DNA of 64,000 nt from positions 1 to 64,000 of the forward strand of contig JAKOSN010000095.1 of the NCBI GenBank assembly GCA_029777335.1, given 5' to 3'. The translations under genes and the position numbers were made by a program. The notes under the pieces were generated by a model that worked only from the letters and a program-made list of their open reading frames with translations, was not told where the DNA came from and did not search any database. Below, in pieces: positions 15,937 to 25,686 of this stretch (its first letter is position 1; each line of letters opens with the position of its first letter). The DNA comes from Planctomycetota bacterium (GTDB lineage Bacteria > Planctomycetota > Planctomycetia > Gemmatales > Gemmataceae).

Positions 15937-16959
15937 TCATGTGGTGAGCGGGGCGATCAGGTGGATGTTGCCGTAGAGGATGGCGACACACAACCCCAGC
16001 CAGCTGAGAATGCCAACCCCCATCCGCCAGTCCGTCAGCAGCACCCCATCGGGCGATTCCCCTTGCGTGTGGACCATGATTTGCAGCAGATAACGAGTCA
16101 TGCAGTAGACCACGGGAACGATGGTGAGGATCAGCGTCGGGTTGCGTGAGGGCACCACGGTGAACAACGCATAACAGACGATGGTCAGGGTGGCCGAGAT
16201 CGCCAGCATCAGATCGAGAAAAGCCAGGCTGTACTTCTGCAACACTGGGCGCGCATTGACAGAGTCCTCCCCGAGGGCGGCGAGCTCCGCCTTGCGCTTA
16301 CCAAAGCCCAGGAAGAGCGCCAGGAAAAACATGCACAGGATGATCCACGCGGTCGGCAACACCCCGACGGCATAAACACCGTACAGGACGCGCAGCACAA
16401 AGCCGAGGGCGATGCACATCACATCGGCAATGACCGCCTGTTTCAAGCGCAGTGAATAGCTGATATTCAGGATGGCATAAGATGCCAGAGTGAGCACACA
16501 CCCCGTGCCCAGGGCGAGCGCACTGGCGCTGGCGAAACCGAGCAGGGTCGCAAACGCCAGCCCGGCAAGCCAGAGTGGGAGGGTTCCCGATGCCAGCGGA
16601 CGTGAGGCAGTGCGCGGGTTCCGGCGATCCTTTTCGCGATCGCAAAAGTCGTTGAAAATATAGATTGCGGAGGAGGCGGCGCTGTACGAGGCGACCGCCA
16701 ACCCGGCCTGAAGGAGATGTTCCGGGACAAGCAGTCGTCCCGAGAAGATCACCCCCGCCAGGCAGGCGAGGTTTTTCACCCACTGTCGCGGGCGCAGTTG
16801 TTGCACGAGCGCACGCCCAGGCGCTGGGCGCAGGCATTGGTCATCCAGGTCGATGGAGTAGTTCACCGGGGAAAGGTCCGCCATGACCGCGGAGGAATAC
16901 ACTCGACGATCAACAGACGCCCCGTCGGCGCGCAGGGCCACCGCCTCGTGCCTCAACAT
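15937..16959 (-). CDS. UbiA-family prenyltransferase, decaprenyl-phosphate phosphoribosyltransferase-like
   Basis: 340 residues from ATG 16959, preferred because GAGGGGG precedes it; an in-frame ATG at 16884 would also leave the whole domain intact. The family marker is NDFCDREKDRRNP (NDxxDxxxD), with about eight or nine hydrophobic helices. The segment LRPRQWVKNLACLAGVIFSG and the following RPLASGTLP resemble DPPR synthase (Rv3806c type), which transfers 5-phosphoribose from PRPP to a polyprenyl phosphate, more than quinone or heme UbiA enzymes. It is the last gene of the eight-gene minus-strand operon, where two SDRs, an FAD oxidoreductase and GT-C-like proteins precede it; that context supports a polyprenyl-phosphate sugar substrate. 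Substrate remains inference. Confidence 0.85.
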   Translation of the reverse strand: MLRHEAVALRADGASVDRRVYSSAVMADLSPVNYSIDLDDQCLRPAPGRALVQQLRPRQWVKNLACLAGVIFSGRLLVPEHLLQAGLAVASYSAASSAIYIFNDFCDREKDRRNPRTASRPLASGTLPLWLAGLAFATLLGFASASALALGTGCVLTLASYAILNISYSLRLKQAVIADVMCIALGFVLRVLYGVYAVGVLPTAWIILCMFFLALFLGFGKRKAELAALGEDSVNARPVLQKYSLAFLDLMLAISATLTIVCYALFTVVPSRNPTLILTIVPVVYCMTRYLLQIMVHTQGESPDGVLLTDWRMGVGILSWLGLCVAILYGNIHLIAPLTT

Positions 16960-17051
16960 GCCATCCCCCTCACTTCGCAGTCGTGGTCGATGGAACCACT
17001 CGAGGGCGTTCCCCCCGCCTTCGGGTGGCAAACGAACCGTGGAGTACTCAC

Positions 17052-18101
17052 TCAGAACCAGCGCAGGAGTTTGAGAATCCCTTCCTTGACCCCCGAGCGA
17101 TGCGCCGAACGCCCCTTCTCACGCAGAATCCGTTCGCGATGCTGGCAATACCACTGATACGAGTGCACGAACATCTCCCGATATCCCCAGCGTGGCTGCC
17201 AACGTAGTTCAGCCTTGGCAGCGCTGATATCGAAGAAGACGTCGCGGCCGTACACGAGCCAGTGGTAGGGCGCCAGGGGGGAGAGGCGGAGCCAGCTGGT
17301 GAGCCGCATGGCCGTGACCGCAGGGCGATAAGGCAGAGGGCGCACGCGGCTGGGGGAATTCGTCTGCGCGATCAGGGCTTCAAGGGTCTGGCGCATGGTG
17401 GTGAACTGCTCCGCCCCGATGTTGTACGCGGCATACCCCGGACGTTTGGCGGCCAGAATGCAGGCTGAGGCGAGGTCGTCGGCGTGAACAAACTGGTAGC
17501 GATTGTTCCCGTTGCCGAGAACGAAGACATTTCGCCCCTGATAAATCCACTCAAAGAGAAGCTGCATGATCCCGAGCCGGCCATGTCCCAGGATGGTGCG
17601 CGGGCGAATGATGGTGACATCCAGGCCGCGCTCGGCGAAGTCGCGACAGAGGTGTTCCCCTGCCAGTTTCGCGGCCCCGTATTCCTCGGCGGGGGCGGGC
17701 GGCGTCTCTGGGGTGATCGGCGTTTCTCGCGGGATCCCAAAGACTGCGCTGGAGGAGGTGTAAATCACCTTGCGCACTCGGCACTCGTGGGCGGCCTGCA
17801 GGAGGTTGCGCGTTCCGTCGCGATTGACTCCCCAGAATAGCCCTCGATCACGCGCCAGCGGCACCTGAGCGACGCAGTGGTACACCGTGTCGACCCCGTG
17901 GCAAGCCTGACGCACCAGGGCCAGATCCCGAATATCCCCCTGAAGAAAGCGCTGATGCGCGCGCTCCTCCCCGGGAGGATTGAGATCGAAGAGGACGACG
18001 TCCTTTCCTTCCTCGCTCAGGCGCTGCGCGAGCAGGCTGCCAAAATAGCCCGAACCTCCAGTCACCAGCACACGCTCACGGGTTGCGCTCATAGCATTCA
18101 A
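17052..18101 (-). CDS. NAD-dependent epimerase/dehydratase (extended SDR), copy 1
   Basis: 349 residues. The dinucleotide-binding motif VLVTGGSGYFG lies near residues 11-21, and the catalytic segment is SSSAVFG followed by EEYGAAKLAGE (Tyr and Lys of YxxxK). HADDLASACILAA is typical of sugar-nucleotide or sterol-type extended SDRs. Such enzymes oxidise, reduce or epimerise a sugar attached to a carrier in the cytosol. Its start overlaps the end of the upstream membrane-protein gene by 26 bases, so translation is likely coupled. The 3' end is followed after about 90 bases by the UbiA gene. Substrate cannot be assigned. Confidence 0.88.
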   Translation of the reverse strand: MNAMSATRERVLVTGGSGYFGSLLAQRLSEEGKDVVLFDLNPPGEERAHQRFLQGDIRDLALVRQACHGVDTVYHCVAQVPLARDRGLFWGVNRDGTRNLLQAAHECRVRKVIYTSSSAVFGIPRETPITPETPPAPAEEYGAAKLAGEHLCRDFAERGLDVTIIRPRTILGHGRLGIMQLLFEWIYQGRNVFVLGNGNNRYQFVHADDLASACILAAKRPGYAAYNIGAEQFTTMRQTLEALIAQTNSPSRVRPLPYRPAVTAMRLTSWLRLSPLAPYHWLVYGRDVFFDISAAKAELRWQPRWGYREMFVHSYQWYCQHRERILREKGRSAHRSGVKEGILKLLRWF

Positions 18102-19641
18102 ACCCTGGCAATTCGTTCAGCTCCACGCGGCGCGTGAAGTCTTTCAAATATCGATCCAGGCATTCCGGTGGCCGATGGTCACGCCGACCGGCAGGAAAGC
18201 ACACATAGCGACAATGGGGCGGAACGTGTTGCTGAAAATGGGGCGCGTCGAGAGGAAAGCCGCCTATCTCACGGTCAAACAGCCCGTAGGCAAAATGACA
18301 GAGCTTCCCTTCCACCAGAAGTTCCGGCAACGGGTTCCAGGGAAAATAGGCCACTCCTGGATGCGCTGTCACGAAACGATAAACTCGCTCTTCCTTGGAT
18401 CGGTTCAAACCCAGATAATCCTTGAAAAATCTTGCTTCTTCTTGCAATTGAAACAGAATAATCGCTGCCGTCAGGATCCCCAGCGCCACTCGAATCCGCT
18501 GCCCCAGTTCAGAAGGATCCTCGAACCGTTGCAGAAGATAGGCGAGTCCGGCCAGGAGCAGAAAATAAACCGTGAGACTGAAACTGTTCCAGCTCCCTCC
18601 CAGTTTCACTCGCCCCAGGAACGCGGTGGAGATATTGGCGATTCCCACCAGGGCAAACAACATCCAGCGCTGCTGTCCCAGCCAGAGGCTCCACGGGAGT
18701 GTGCTCCTCCGACGTTCGAGCAGGACGATGATCGCCAGCGCCGCGATCAGCAGATAGATTTCCTGGTAAAAATAGGAGGCGACCCCGAGCAGATTGCTGG
18801 GAAAGACTCCGTTCCAGGGATGACTTGCCGGCAATTGCAGGATATTGAATGCCATCGCTCGCGCAGGGAAGAGCAAGGCCATAACCCCTGAAACGAACAC
18901 TCCAAAAAGCGCCAGCAGACCAAGGTGAAGCAATGCGCGACGGCGATCGTGCACCAGCAGCGTCCAGAGAGGAAGCACCAGCGCCAGTGGTGCCATGACC
19001 TGCTTCGCCCAGATGGCCAGGACCGTGCAGAATGCTGAGAAAACCAGCGTGTGCCAGCGCAGCAACGGATCGCGGTAGAGAAACCAGCAAGCCAGGGCTG
19101 CTCCTCCCAGTGCCGGGGTGTCGTGAATGGTTCCTTCCAGCGACATCCGCAGCGAGGCGAAGTGAAAGGAGAGAAACACAAAGAGCACAAGTCCAAAAAA
19201 GGGGAGAATCCAGCTCTCTGGCTGTCGCCTGCCCCGCAGGGCACAGAGAAGGATCACGGGAAGGAAATAGGCCACCAGGCCAATTACCCCGGCCCCGAGA
19301 ATCAGCCAGGTCGGATCTCGAAGAAGAAGGGTGGGGGTATAAATGAGATAAGAGAGAGGGGCATAGATGGTATTCAGCACCGGTCCTTTCAGCGGGCCGT
19401 AGTAAAGCTGATAGCCACGGGTGCAGGCGACCAGCGGGGCAAGACGGGCGCCAGCCCAGTCAAAATTGGGGGCATCGAGCAGGGTTTGCAACCAACGCCC
19501 CAGGACAGCGACCGTTGCGAGCGGAACAAACAACATCCAGCCGCGCTCTCGAACCGCGCTGGAGCGCAGCCGCCACGCCAGAACCAGTGTCGCCACTGCT
19601 CCCCCAACGATCCCCAGCAGATAGATTCCCAGCCATGACAT
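18076..19641 (-). CDS. GT-C-like polytopic membrane protein, copy 1
   Basis: 521 residues with about ten to twelve hydrophobic helices and a soluble C-terminal segment of roughly 100 residues, the usual layout of lipid-phosphosugar-dependent GT-C glycosyltransferases. Shared motifs with the two other membrane proteins of the operon are IWAKQVMAPLAL (a helix with a KQ pair) and KLGGSWNSFSLTVYFLLLAG. An acidic pair suitable for a catalytic site is not obvious to me in the first loop (LLDAPNFDWAGARLAPL is the candidate). It lies 27 bases after the second SDR and overlaps the first one, within the operon. The glycosyltransferase role is inference. Confidence 0.75.
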   Translation of the reverse strand: MSWLGIYLLGIVGGAVATLVLAWRLRSSAVRERGWMLFVPLATVAVLGRWLQTLLDAPNFDWAGARLAPLVACTRGYQLYYGPLKGPVLNTIYAPLSYLIYTPTLLLRDPTWLILGAGVIGLVAYFLPVILLCALRGRRQPESWILPFFGLVLFVFLSFHFASLRMSLEGTIHDTPALGGAALACWFLYRDPLLRWHTLVFSAFCTVLAIWAKQVMAPLALVLPLWTLLVHDRRRALLHLGLLALFGVFVSGVMALLFPARAMAFNILQLPASHPWNGVFPSNLLGVASYFYQEIYLLIAALAIIVLLERRRSTLPWSLWLGQQRWMLFALVGIANISTAFLGRVKLGGSWNSFSLTVYFLLLAGLAYLLQRFEDPSELGQRIRVALGILTAAIILFQLQEEARFFKDYLGLNRSKEERVYRFVTAHPGVAYFPWNPLPELLVEGKLCHFAYGLFDREIGGFPLDAPHFQQHVPPHCRYVCFPAGRRDHRPPECLDRYLKDFTRRVELNELPGFECYERNP

Positions 19642-19668
19642 GACGAACGAATCCTCGTGCTGACAAGG

Positions 19669-20724
19669 TCAGGTCATCTGTCCGTGAGCGAAGGCCCAGT
19701 GCAGACTGCGGCGCATCCCTTCTTCGAGATCAATGGTTGGCACATAGCCCAGTTCCCGTTCAGCCTTCGCCACCGAGCAGGCAATCGTGCGGCTCATCTC
19801 GGAGAGCACATGAATCTTTTGCTGGTACAACCCAACTCCTTGCAAACAGCGGTCGGCCAGGTAGGCAAGATCGCTCACCAGGGCGGGCAAGCGGATTCGT
19901 CGCCGGGCGCAACGCTGCCCAAATTCATCCAGAAGAAGACGTTCCACCGTGTCGATGATTTCAGTCATCGCGTAGGGGCGTTCATCGGCGATCCAGTATC
20001 GTTGCCCAGCTGCCTCGTCGATCCAGGCGGCACGCAGGATTCCCTGGCAGAGATTGTCGGTGTATGCCATCGATCGTCGATTATGCCCGTCTCCCACCAG
20101 CGGCACCTTTCCATCACGAATCATGCGAAAAAAAAGAGCCTGCCGTGGAGGTTGATTGGGCCCATAAAACCAGGGACAGCGAATGATCACTGTCTCCAGA
20201 TCGAGGCGTTGCTGTGCCTTGTCCAGGAGTGTTTCCATCAGCATCTTGGAGCGGCCATAGTGCATGTAGGGATGAAGCGGGGACTCCTCGTCGAACAGAT
20301 GATCGTGGTGCGGATTGCAACCACAGACCGAGTTCGAGGACACGGCCACCACCCGGCGCACCCCGGCGTCTGCCGCCGCTTCCAGCAGATGCCGGGTTCC
20401 ATCGACATTGATCGCGTAGAAGTCTGCCACACGCCGGGGATGGATCACTCCCGCAGTGTGCAGCACAATCGCCTCGCGCCCCTGGTGGCAAAACAACCGA
20501 CAATCATGCGGGCTGCGTAGATCCCCACGGACGAACTCCACCTCGGGAGCCTGGCATTCCAGATCGGAAATATCCTGATCCTTGGGGACCAAACAGCGCA
20601 CACGCACCCTGCGCCGGGCCGGATTCCACTCTCCGCATCCTTCCAACCCTGCGGTCAGCGCTCTGAGCAGATTCTGCCCCAGCCAACCGGTCGCTCCCGT
20701 CAACAAGATGAGCGATGCACTCAT
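19669..20724 (-). CDS. NAD-dependent epimerase/dehydratase (extended SDR), copy 2
   Basis: 351 residues. LLTGATGWLGQNLLRAL near the start is the Rossmann glycine motif; VSSNSVCG and HYGRSKMLMETLL give the Ser and YxxxK active-site residues. RRSMAYTDNLCQGIL and an N-terminal Rossmann fold place it in the extended SDR group acting on sugar nucleotides or lipid-linked sugars. It overlaps the end of the upstream membrane-protein gene by four bases (ATGA), a strong sign of coupled translation. Sequence identity with the first SDR of the operon is low by eye, so the two may perform different steps. Confidence 0.88.
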   Translation of the reverse strand: MSASLILLTGATGWLGQNLLRALTAGLEGCGEWNPARRRVRVRCLVPKDQDISDLECQAPEVEFVRGDLRSPHDCRLFCHQGREAIVLHTAGVIHPRRVADFYAINVDGTRHLLEAAADAGVRRVVAVSSNSVCGCNPHHDHLFDEESPLHPYMHYGRSKMLMETLLDKAQQRLDLETVIIRCPWFYGPNQPPRQALFFRMIRDGKVPLVGDGHNRRSMAYTDNLCQGILRAAWIDEAAGQRYWIADERPYAMTEIIDTVERLLLDEFGQRCARRRIRLPALVSDLAYLADRCLQGVGLYQQKIHVLSEMSRTIACSVAKAERELGYVPTIDLEEGMRRSLHWAFAHGQMT

Positions 20725-22646
20725 GGGGGGAGAGTCTCCTTGCGCACATAAACATCCATGAAATCCGTTCCGCCACGATGGAGGATCGGTTGACCAAGGC
20801 GATGTTCATACTGTCTCGGCAAGAGTTCACGCTGCACCGCATCGATGAGTCGTTCCGTTCCGTAGTTCTTATTCCAGTGCCGTTGAAAAGAACGCCAGTA
20901 TTGGCGCGGACCGATCACAATCACCCGAGGTGGTTGCCTCCGCAGCGCCTCCAGATCGACTTCCACCCGCTGATCCCAGTATTGATCGGCAAAGAGAATC
21001 GGGCTCGACAGCGCGGGCCGTTGTCGGGCGAACCATGACTCCACATTGGGATCACTGGGCAGAAGCAAGACGCGATCCACCTGAGGATTCGGGGCAAGAG
21101 CACGAAGCTGGTGCACCAGGTCGCGCATTCCCTGGGCGGAAGCGGGCAAGCGCGCCCCGTGGAGATAGGCCACTTCTTCCCACGCTTCTGTGCACCGATG
21201 GCACGCAACCCATTGCTCGGCGAAATGGCTCCACGCCAGCAGTTGCAGCACGATGCAGCCAGCGAATTGCACCAGCCTCCCAGCACGGCGATTGGGACTT
21301 CTCGCCTCGAACAGAAGGAAGTACAGAGTGGCAAAGACTCCTGCGATCAAGGGGTTGGAGTCGTAGCTCCAGCGAAATGTGCTCACCGAAAGGCTGTGAA
21401 AAACGGCGGTGCAGAAGGTGATCAGCACCAAAAGTCCCAGCGTATCTCCTTGCGAGAATCTGCGCACCACGGACAGGGTGCGCGGGAAACAGGCTCTCAG
21501 AGCCAACAGCAAGCCAGCGAGAAGTCCGAGCCAGAGCAGCTCGTGCCCCGTTTTCAGCAGGGCAGGAATGTGCTTTGCAAACCCGGGAAACCAACGGATT
21601 CCGAGCAGGACGACTGCCACGGTTAATCCCGCCATGACCAGGTCGCGCCATGATGCCTCGTCTTGCGAGGGGGCGGGGTTCTCAACCTCCTCGACGTCGT
21701 TGAGTTGTACGCGAAAGATCCAGGCACCCAGCAGTAAAATTGTTCCCACCAGAAAGAGGTGCTGGGAAAAGTCAATGCCATAGAGAACGAGATTCTGCGC
21801 CAGTTGCCGGGCTCCGCCTTTTGGCTCCGCTCCGGTGAGAAGGACATCGCGAATAAATCCCTGCCAGTCGAGCCAGGGAGTGAGGAGCGCGAGGAGCAAC
21901 GCCATAAAGGCAAGGGTTGCTGTCGCATAAGCAAGGAGAGAAACGCCGCCTTTCAACCTTGTTTCGGCGGTGAAGAGCAGAGCCAGGGTTACCCCGACCA
22001 CAACCCCCATGCCGGTTGATTGCTTGCACAGCAACGTGAGCGCGGTACTCAATCCCAGCAAGGTGATCTGGACGGTTCGCCCCCACCGGGTCGGCGCCGG
22101 CATGCGCAGAAACCACAGAGCCAGCAGAGCGGACAGGGTCGCCCCACACTGAGCCATGGCATCGTAGAGAATCGTTTTGGGGAGTGAAAAGAAAAGAGCA
22201 GCGGTCGCCACGGTGGTGAGAAACGGCAGAGGAGGGCGCATAAAGAGCGAGAAACCCGCGTACAGCATTCCCAGTGTCAAAGCCAGGAAAACAAAGTTGC
22301 ACAGACTTTCACTGAGCCAGGTGGCCTCCCCCTGGGTGAGCAGATGTAAAAGGACGAACGGCAAGGGTGGCATCGGCAGATGGCCGTGTTCACCATAGAG
22401 AATGAGTCCCTCCCCCAGTCGGTTGGCGATCGGTGCCACCCACCCCGTAAATTCACGATCCATCCACAAGGATGTCCAGTGCGAGGGGATGAGCACCGTT
22501 CCCAGAAAGATCACAAGAAGGAGCAACCCCCCCACCTCTGCACAGCGGAACAGGAGACTGCCACCAGGCGCGCGCGCAGAGTGGGCTCTCAGGCGAGGTG
22601 CAATGGCAAACCCTTGGGTTCGCCGGAGCTGGAGAAGCGACAACAT
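20721..22646 (-). CDS. GT-C-like polytopic membrane protein, copy 2
   Basis: 641 residues from ATG 22646, chosen for the GGTGGAGAGAGGA sequence just upstream; an in-frame start at 22673 is possible. About twelve hydrophobic helices are followed by a soluble C-terminal domain of some 150 residues (from ACHRCTEAWEEVAYLHG onward). The first large loop contains DREFTGWVAPIANRLGEG, and LLCKQSTGMGVVVG corresponds to the KQ helix in the other copies. These features fit a GT-C glycosyltransferase or related membrane mannosyl/arabinosyltransferase. The gene overlaps the downstream SDR by ATGA and is within 31 bases of the upstream copy 3. Confidence 0.75.
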   Translation of the reverse strand: MLSLLQLRRTQGFAIAPRLRAHSARAPGGSLLFRCAEVGGLLLLVIFLGTVLIPSHWTSLWMDREFTGWVAPIANRLGEGLILYGEHGHLPMPPLPFVLLHLLTQGEATWLSESLCNFVFLALTLGMLYAGFSLFMRPPLPFLTTVATAALFFSLPKTILYDAMAQCGATLSALLALWFLRMPAPTRWGRTVQITLLGLSTALTLLCKQSTGMGVVVGVTLALLFTAETRLKGGVSLLAYATATLAFMALLLALLTPWLDWQGFIRDVLLTGAEPKGGARQLAQNLVLYGIDFSQHLFLVGTILLLGAWIFRVQLNDVEEVENPAPSQDEASWRDLVMAGLTVAVVLLGIRWFPGFAKHIPALLKTGHELLWLGLLAGLLLALRACFPRTLSVVRRFSQGDTLGLLVLITFCTAVFHSLSVSTFRWSYDSNPLIAGVFATLYFLLFEARSPNRRAGRLVQFAGCIVLQLLAWSHFAEQWVACHRCTEAWEEVAYLHGARLPASAQGMRDLVHQLRALAPNPQVDRVLLLPSDPNVESWFARQRPALSSPILFADQYWDQRVEVDLEALRRQPPRVIVIGPRQYWRSFQRHWNKNYGTERLIDAVQRELLPRQYEHRLGQPILHRGGTDFMDVYVRKETLPP

Positions 22647-22677
22647 GAAATCCTCTCTCCACCTGACTCCCACGAGC

Positions 22678-24219
22678 TCAGGGGTGGGGCGGAAGCGTCT
22701 TGCGGTAAATCTTGACCGTACCCATCAACCCTTGAAACCCAAAGAGATAGCCTGGCTGCCCGCGCGGACTCTTGATCTCACCCACGAGCTGATAATGCCG
22801 TGCGATTGCCGACTTGATGTCGTCGGTGTACCAGCCACTATTAAGATAGATTGAGTCATAGTATCCTTGTTCGATGCGCGCCCTGGTGTGGGCGAGTTCA
22901 TGACGGGCTCCGTCGCGCAACTCCACATAAGAGTTGGCCCGATCCAGGGGAACGCCACGCCAGCCATTGTGGATCAGGGGCATCGTCCCGTGCGCCAGCA
23001 GCACGGAACGATGGGCGGCCAGATCGGCTCCGACCTGGTGGTCGAGTTCGGTGCAGTGGCGATAGTGTGCAGGGAGTGGAGGGAGTTTGGTTGGGGCCAG
23101 ACAGACGAGGAAGAGACCCAGCGAAAGCGGGCGCAGGGCTGTAAGGAGGGTGGTGTCATTCGGCGCGAGGAGGTCGGAGCGCTCCTTCTGAATCAGGAAG
23201 GGACCAACGAGAACAAAAAGCCACAAATTGACCACGCTCAGATTGTTCCACGACCCGTTGATCTTGCAAAAGGCACTCAAGGCGGGAAGCGCCTCGAAGA
23301 TGCCCAGGCACAACCAGACAATCAAGGCCGGCGAACGCCAGGGAGTTTGCTCTTTGCGGATCTGAAGGAGTGCAAGGGGAAGGAGGTAAAGAAGGAGTAT
23401 CTGATAGAGATTCCCTTTCTGAAAGAACTCCACCAGCTTTTTCGGTTCCAGCTGGTGTGCACTCAGGAGATCGAAGAGATAAAAGCGGCCATAGTGAAGC
23501 TGAAAAAGTCCCCAGATTGCCAGGAAGGTGGTTCCAGTCCCCAGAAACAGGAGCAGGAAGGAGCGGCCTTTCCCCCACTGACCCGCGCATACCAGGGCCA
23601 GGCTCGCCCCGACCGCGGAGAGCGCCGCGGTCTGTTTGAGCCAGACTCCCAGCGAGCCCAGCACGATGGCCAGGAGAGCGAGCCCACAGGAACGTTTCTC
23701 CAACGCCAGGAGGCACAAGCACGCGACGGCGAAGAGGTGGAGGATGTGCAGATTATCCGGGTGAGTAACCTCGGCGGTGAAGTTCTTGAAGGCGAGCAGG
23801 AGTGCAAACGGCGCCAACCAGAGAAGCGTTTGGCGTCCGGATTTCAGCCCCAGGCAAGCACCTCCCAGGCGCATACTGAACAGAACCACACAGCACACTC
23901 CCGCGAGCCCAACCGCGAGATTCACCAGCCGACAGAAGCGGATATCCAGGTGTTTATGGAAGGGTTTCAACACCCCATAGCACAGGTATTCCAGTCCCGG
24001 ACTGTAAACAAAGGAGTTGGCATCGCCGGGATCGCCATAAAGCGAAATCCCGTTCTCCAGCTTGAGCATGTTGGTCATGAAGGGAGATTCAGACCAGACG
24101 AAAAAATCCCAGGGAAAAGCGACGCGCAGGGCCACCTCCACAAGCAGCAGGGCGCACAGGCTGTACGCCAGCACCAGAGGCATGCGCTCCAGAAGTCGGG
24201 GTGAAGAAGTCATCCGCAA
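22678..24219 (-). CDS. GT-C-like polytopic membrane protein, copy 3
   Basis: 513 residues with about ten to eleven hydrophobic helices and a soluble tail of about 130 residues. VWLKQTAALSAVGAS and KINGSWNNLSVVNLWLF are the counterparts of the KQ and GSWN motifs in the other two copies, and the first loop has WSESPFMTNMLKLENG and DPGDANSFVYSPGLEY, a plausible donor/acceptor site with acidic residues. The C-terminal part (YYDSIYLNSGWYTDDIKSAI) is probably periplasmic. The start ATG 24219 is 15 bases beyond the stop of the GMC oxidoreductase gene. Function as a lipid-linked sugar transferase is inferred from architecture and context. Confidence 0.75.
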   Translation of the reverse strand: MRMTSSPRLLERMPLVLAYSLCALLLVEVALRVAFPWDFFVWSESPFMTNMLKLENGISLYGDPGDANSFVYSPGLEYLCYGVLKPFHKHLDIRFCRLVNLAVGLAGVCCVVLFSMRLGGACLGLKSGRQTLLWLAPFALLLAFKNFTAEVTHPDNLHILHLFAVACLCLLALEKRSCGLALLAIVLGSLGVWLKQTAALSAVGASLALVCAGQWGKGRSFLLLFLGTGTTFLAIWGLFQLHYGRFYLFDLLSAHQLEPKKLVEFFQKGNLYQILLLYLLPLALLQIRKEQTPWRSPALIVWLCLGIFEALPALSAFCKINGSWNNLSVVNLWLFVLVGPFLIQKERSDLLAPNDTTLLTALRPLSLGLFLVCLAPTKLPPLPAHYRHCTELDHQVGADLAAHRSVLLAHGTMPLIHNGWRGVPLDRANSYVELRDGARHELAHTRARIEQGYYDSIYLNSGWYTDDIKSAIARHYQLVGEIKSPRGQPGYLFGFQGLMGTVKIYRKTLPPHP

Positions 24220-24234
24220 CTCCCCTTCTGGTCG

Positions 24235-25686
24235 TTAATCTCGCCCCAGGAAACGGAAGACATTGCGTCGAGCGACGGCCATGATCGCCCCCTGCGGATT
24301 CACACTCGGAGAGGTGCACAGAAGGCTGGCATCGGCAAGATGTAGCCCGGGAACCCCATGCACGCGCCCAAACGAATCGGTCGCACAGCGCTCACGGTTC
24401 TCCCCCATCGGACAGGAAGAGAAGAGGTGAATGGTCATCAAGGCAGCGCGATCGATCACGGTTGGTAATTGGTCGAGATCTTCCTCCTTGTGAAGAGGAG
24501 GACAATCGGGAAGGACCGGGTAGAGGATCCTCGCTCCTGCTGTGAAAAGCAGGCGACAGAGATTCCGCAACCCGGAGGCAAGATCCTCCTGATCGCGAGG
24601 AGTGAGACGATAACGCACCAGAGGATCGCGAAAGAAGGGGAGAATCCGGATGGTGCCACTGCCGGCACTGGAAAGCATGGCATAATAGCAGGCGGTGCGC
24701 ATCGGCTCGCGCTCAACGGTGTAAAACTCCTGACCGTGATCGAGCATTCCGAGTCCCAGGTGGGGGAGGGTACTGATGGAACAACCAAAAGTGCAGCGCG
24801 GGGCAAATTCTTTCACCTGATGAACGGGGACCGCCATTGCAGCATCATTGACATCCTGGGCGAAGGAGGCCAGCACCTTGATGGTCGGATGAACCTGAAG
24901 CGAATTCCCGATGTGTTTGCGTATGCCGCTGCGCCGCAGCAGGGCTGGGGTTTGAATGGCTCCGCCGGCGACAAAGACGGTGTCGGCCTCGATGCTCAGC
25001 GCTCGCTTCTCATTCACGCTGGAGTGGACCGCTTCGAGGATCCATTTCTGGCCGCGTTGGCGCACGGTGCGGACCATCGTTTGTGGCAACAACCCACACC
25101 CGGCTTGCAAGGCGCGGGGAATGTAGGTGCGCGTCATCGATTGCTTGAAACCGCGCGTCGGGGACTGAGCGTCGTATTTGAAACACCGTTGGGATTCGAC
25201 GGCCTTCCAGTTCAATTGGCGCGCGCCCTCGTGAAGTTTCACCGAGGAGAGGGGAATCTGCCTGGCCGGAGAGCGTGAGACGGAAAGCTCGCGCTCACAG
25301 GCTTCGTAGTGCGGGAGAAGATCGTCCTCAGTGAGCGCTTCCACCTGAAAGTCACGGCTCCACTGATGGAGGACGGCGGCGGGGATGCGGTGATACAGCC
25401 CGCTGTTAATCTCACTCCCGCCTCCGACACAGCGGCCTTCCACGTAGGCAACCTTCATGCGCCCCAGGGCAACAGTCAGCCCTCCATTGCGGTATTTCTG
25501 CGTCATCTCGTCGAGGGAAAAGGGGACGCAGGAGTTGGGGGGATAATAGGGACCCTCCTCCAGCAGGAGGACATCCCGACCTGCCTCCGCGAGCGTGCAG
25601 GCGGTGACCGCTCCTCCCGGGCCGGAACCAACAACGGCGATCTCAGCCCGCAAGTGCTCGGCGGGTCGATGGACAGTGGAGTTCAC
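24235..25686 (-). CDS. GMC-type FAD-dependent oxidoreductase
   Basis: About 483 residues from a GTG at 25686, which has a GGAAGGG upstream; an ATG at 25722 in the same frame is the alternative. The FAD-binding motif AEIAVVGSGPGGAVTACTL is near the N-terminus, followed by LLLEEGPYY and GRCVGGGSEINSGLYHR (GMC signature), and the C-terminal SVNPQGAIMAVARRN segment. GMC enzymes oxidise alcohol groups of sugars, choline, sterols or similar. LFSSCPMG is in the usual place of the catalytic His region. The gene overlaps the end of the small upstream gene by about 44 bases. In this operon it could supply the oxidation step that DprE1 carries out in mycobacteria, but that is inference. Confidence 0.88.
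   Translation of the reverse strand: MNSTVHRPAEHLRAEIAVVGSGPGGAVTACTLAEAGRDVLLLEEGPYYPPNSCVPFSLDEMTQKYRNGGLTVALGRMKVAYVEGRCVGGGSEINSGLYHRIPAAVLHQWSRDFQVEALTEDDLLPHYEACERELSVSRSPARQIPLSSVKLHEGARQLNWKAVESQRCFKYDAQSPTRGFKQSMTRTYIPRALQAGCGLLPQTMVRTVRQRGQKWILEAVHSSVNEKRALSIEADTVFVAGGAIQTPALLRRSGIRKHIGNSLQVHPTIKVLASFAQDVNDAAMAVPVHQVKEFAPRCTFGCSISTLPHLGLGMLDHGQEFYTVEREPMRTACYYAMLSSAGSGTIRILPFFRDPLVRYRLTPRDQEDLASGLRNLCRLLFTAGARILYPVLPDCPPLHKEEDLDQLPTVIDRAALMTIHLFSSCPMGENRERCATDSFGRVHGVPGLHLADASLLCTSPSVNPQGAIMAVARRNVFRFLGRD

Noticed and set aside
22867-24204. 445-codon plus-strand reading frame
   Set aside because: Antisense to GT-C-like copy 3; very Gln/Glu/Gly-rich translation without a recognisable start site or domain.
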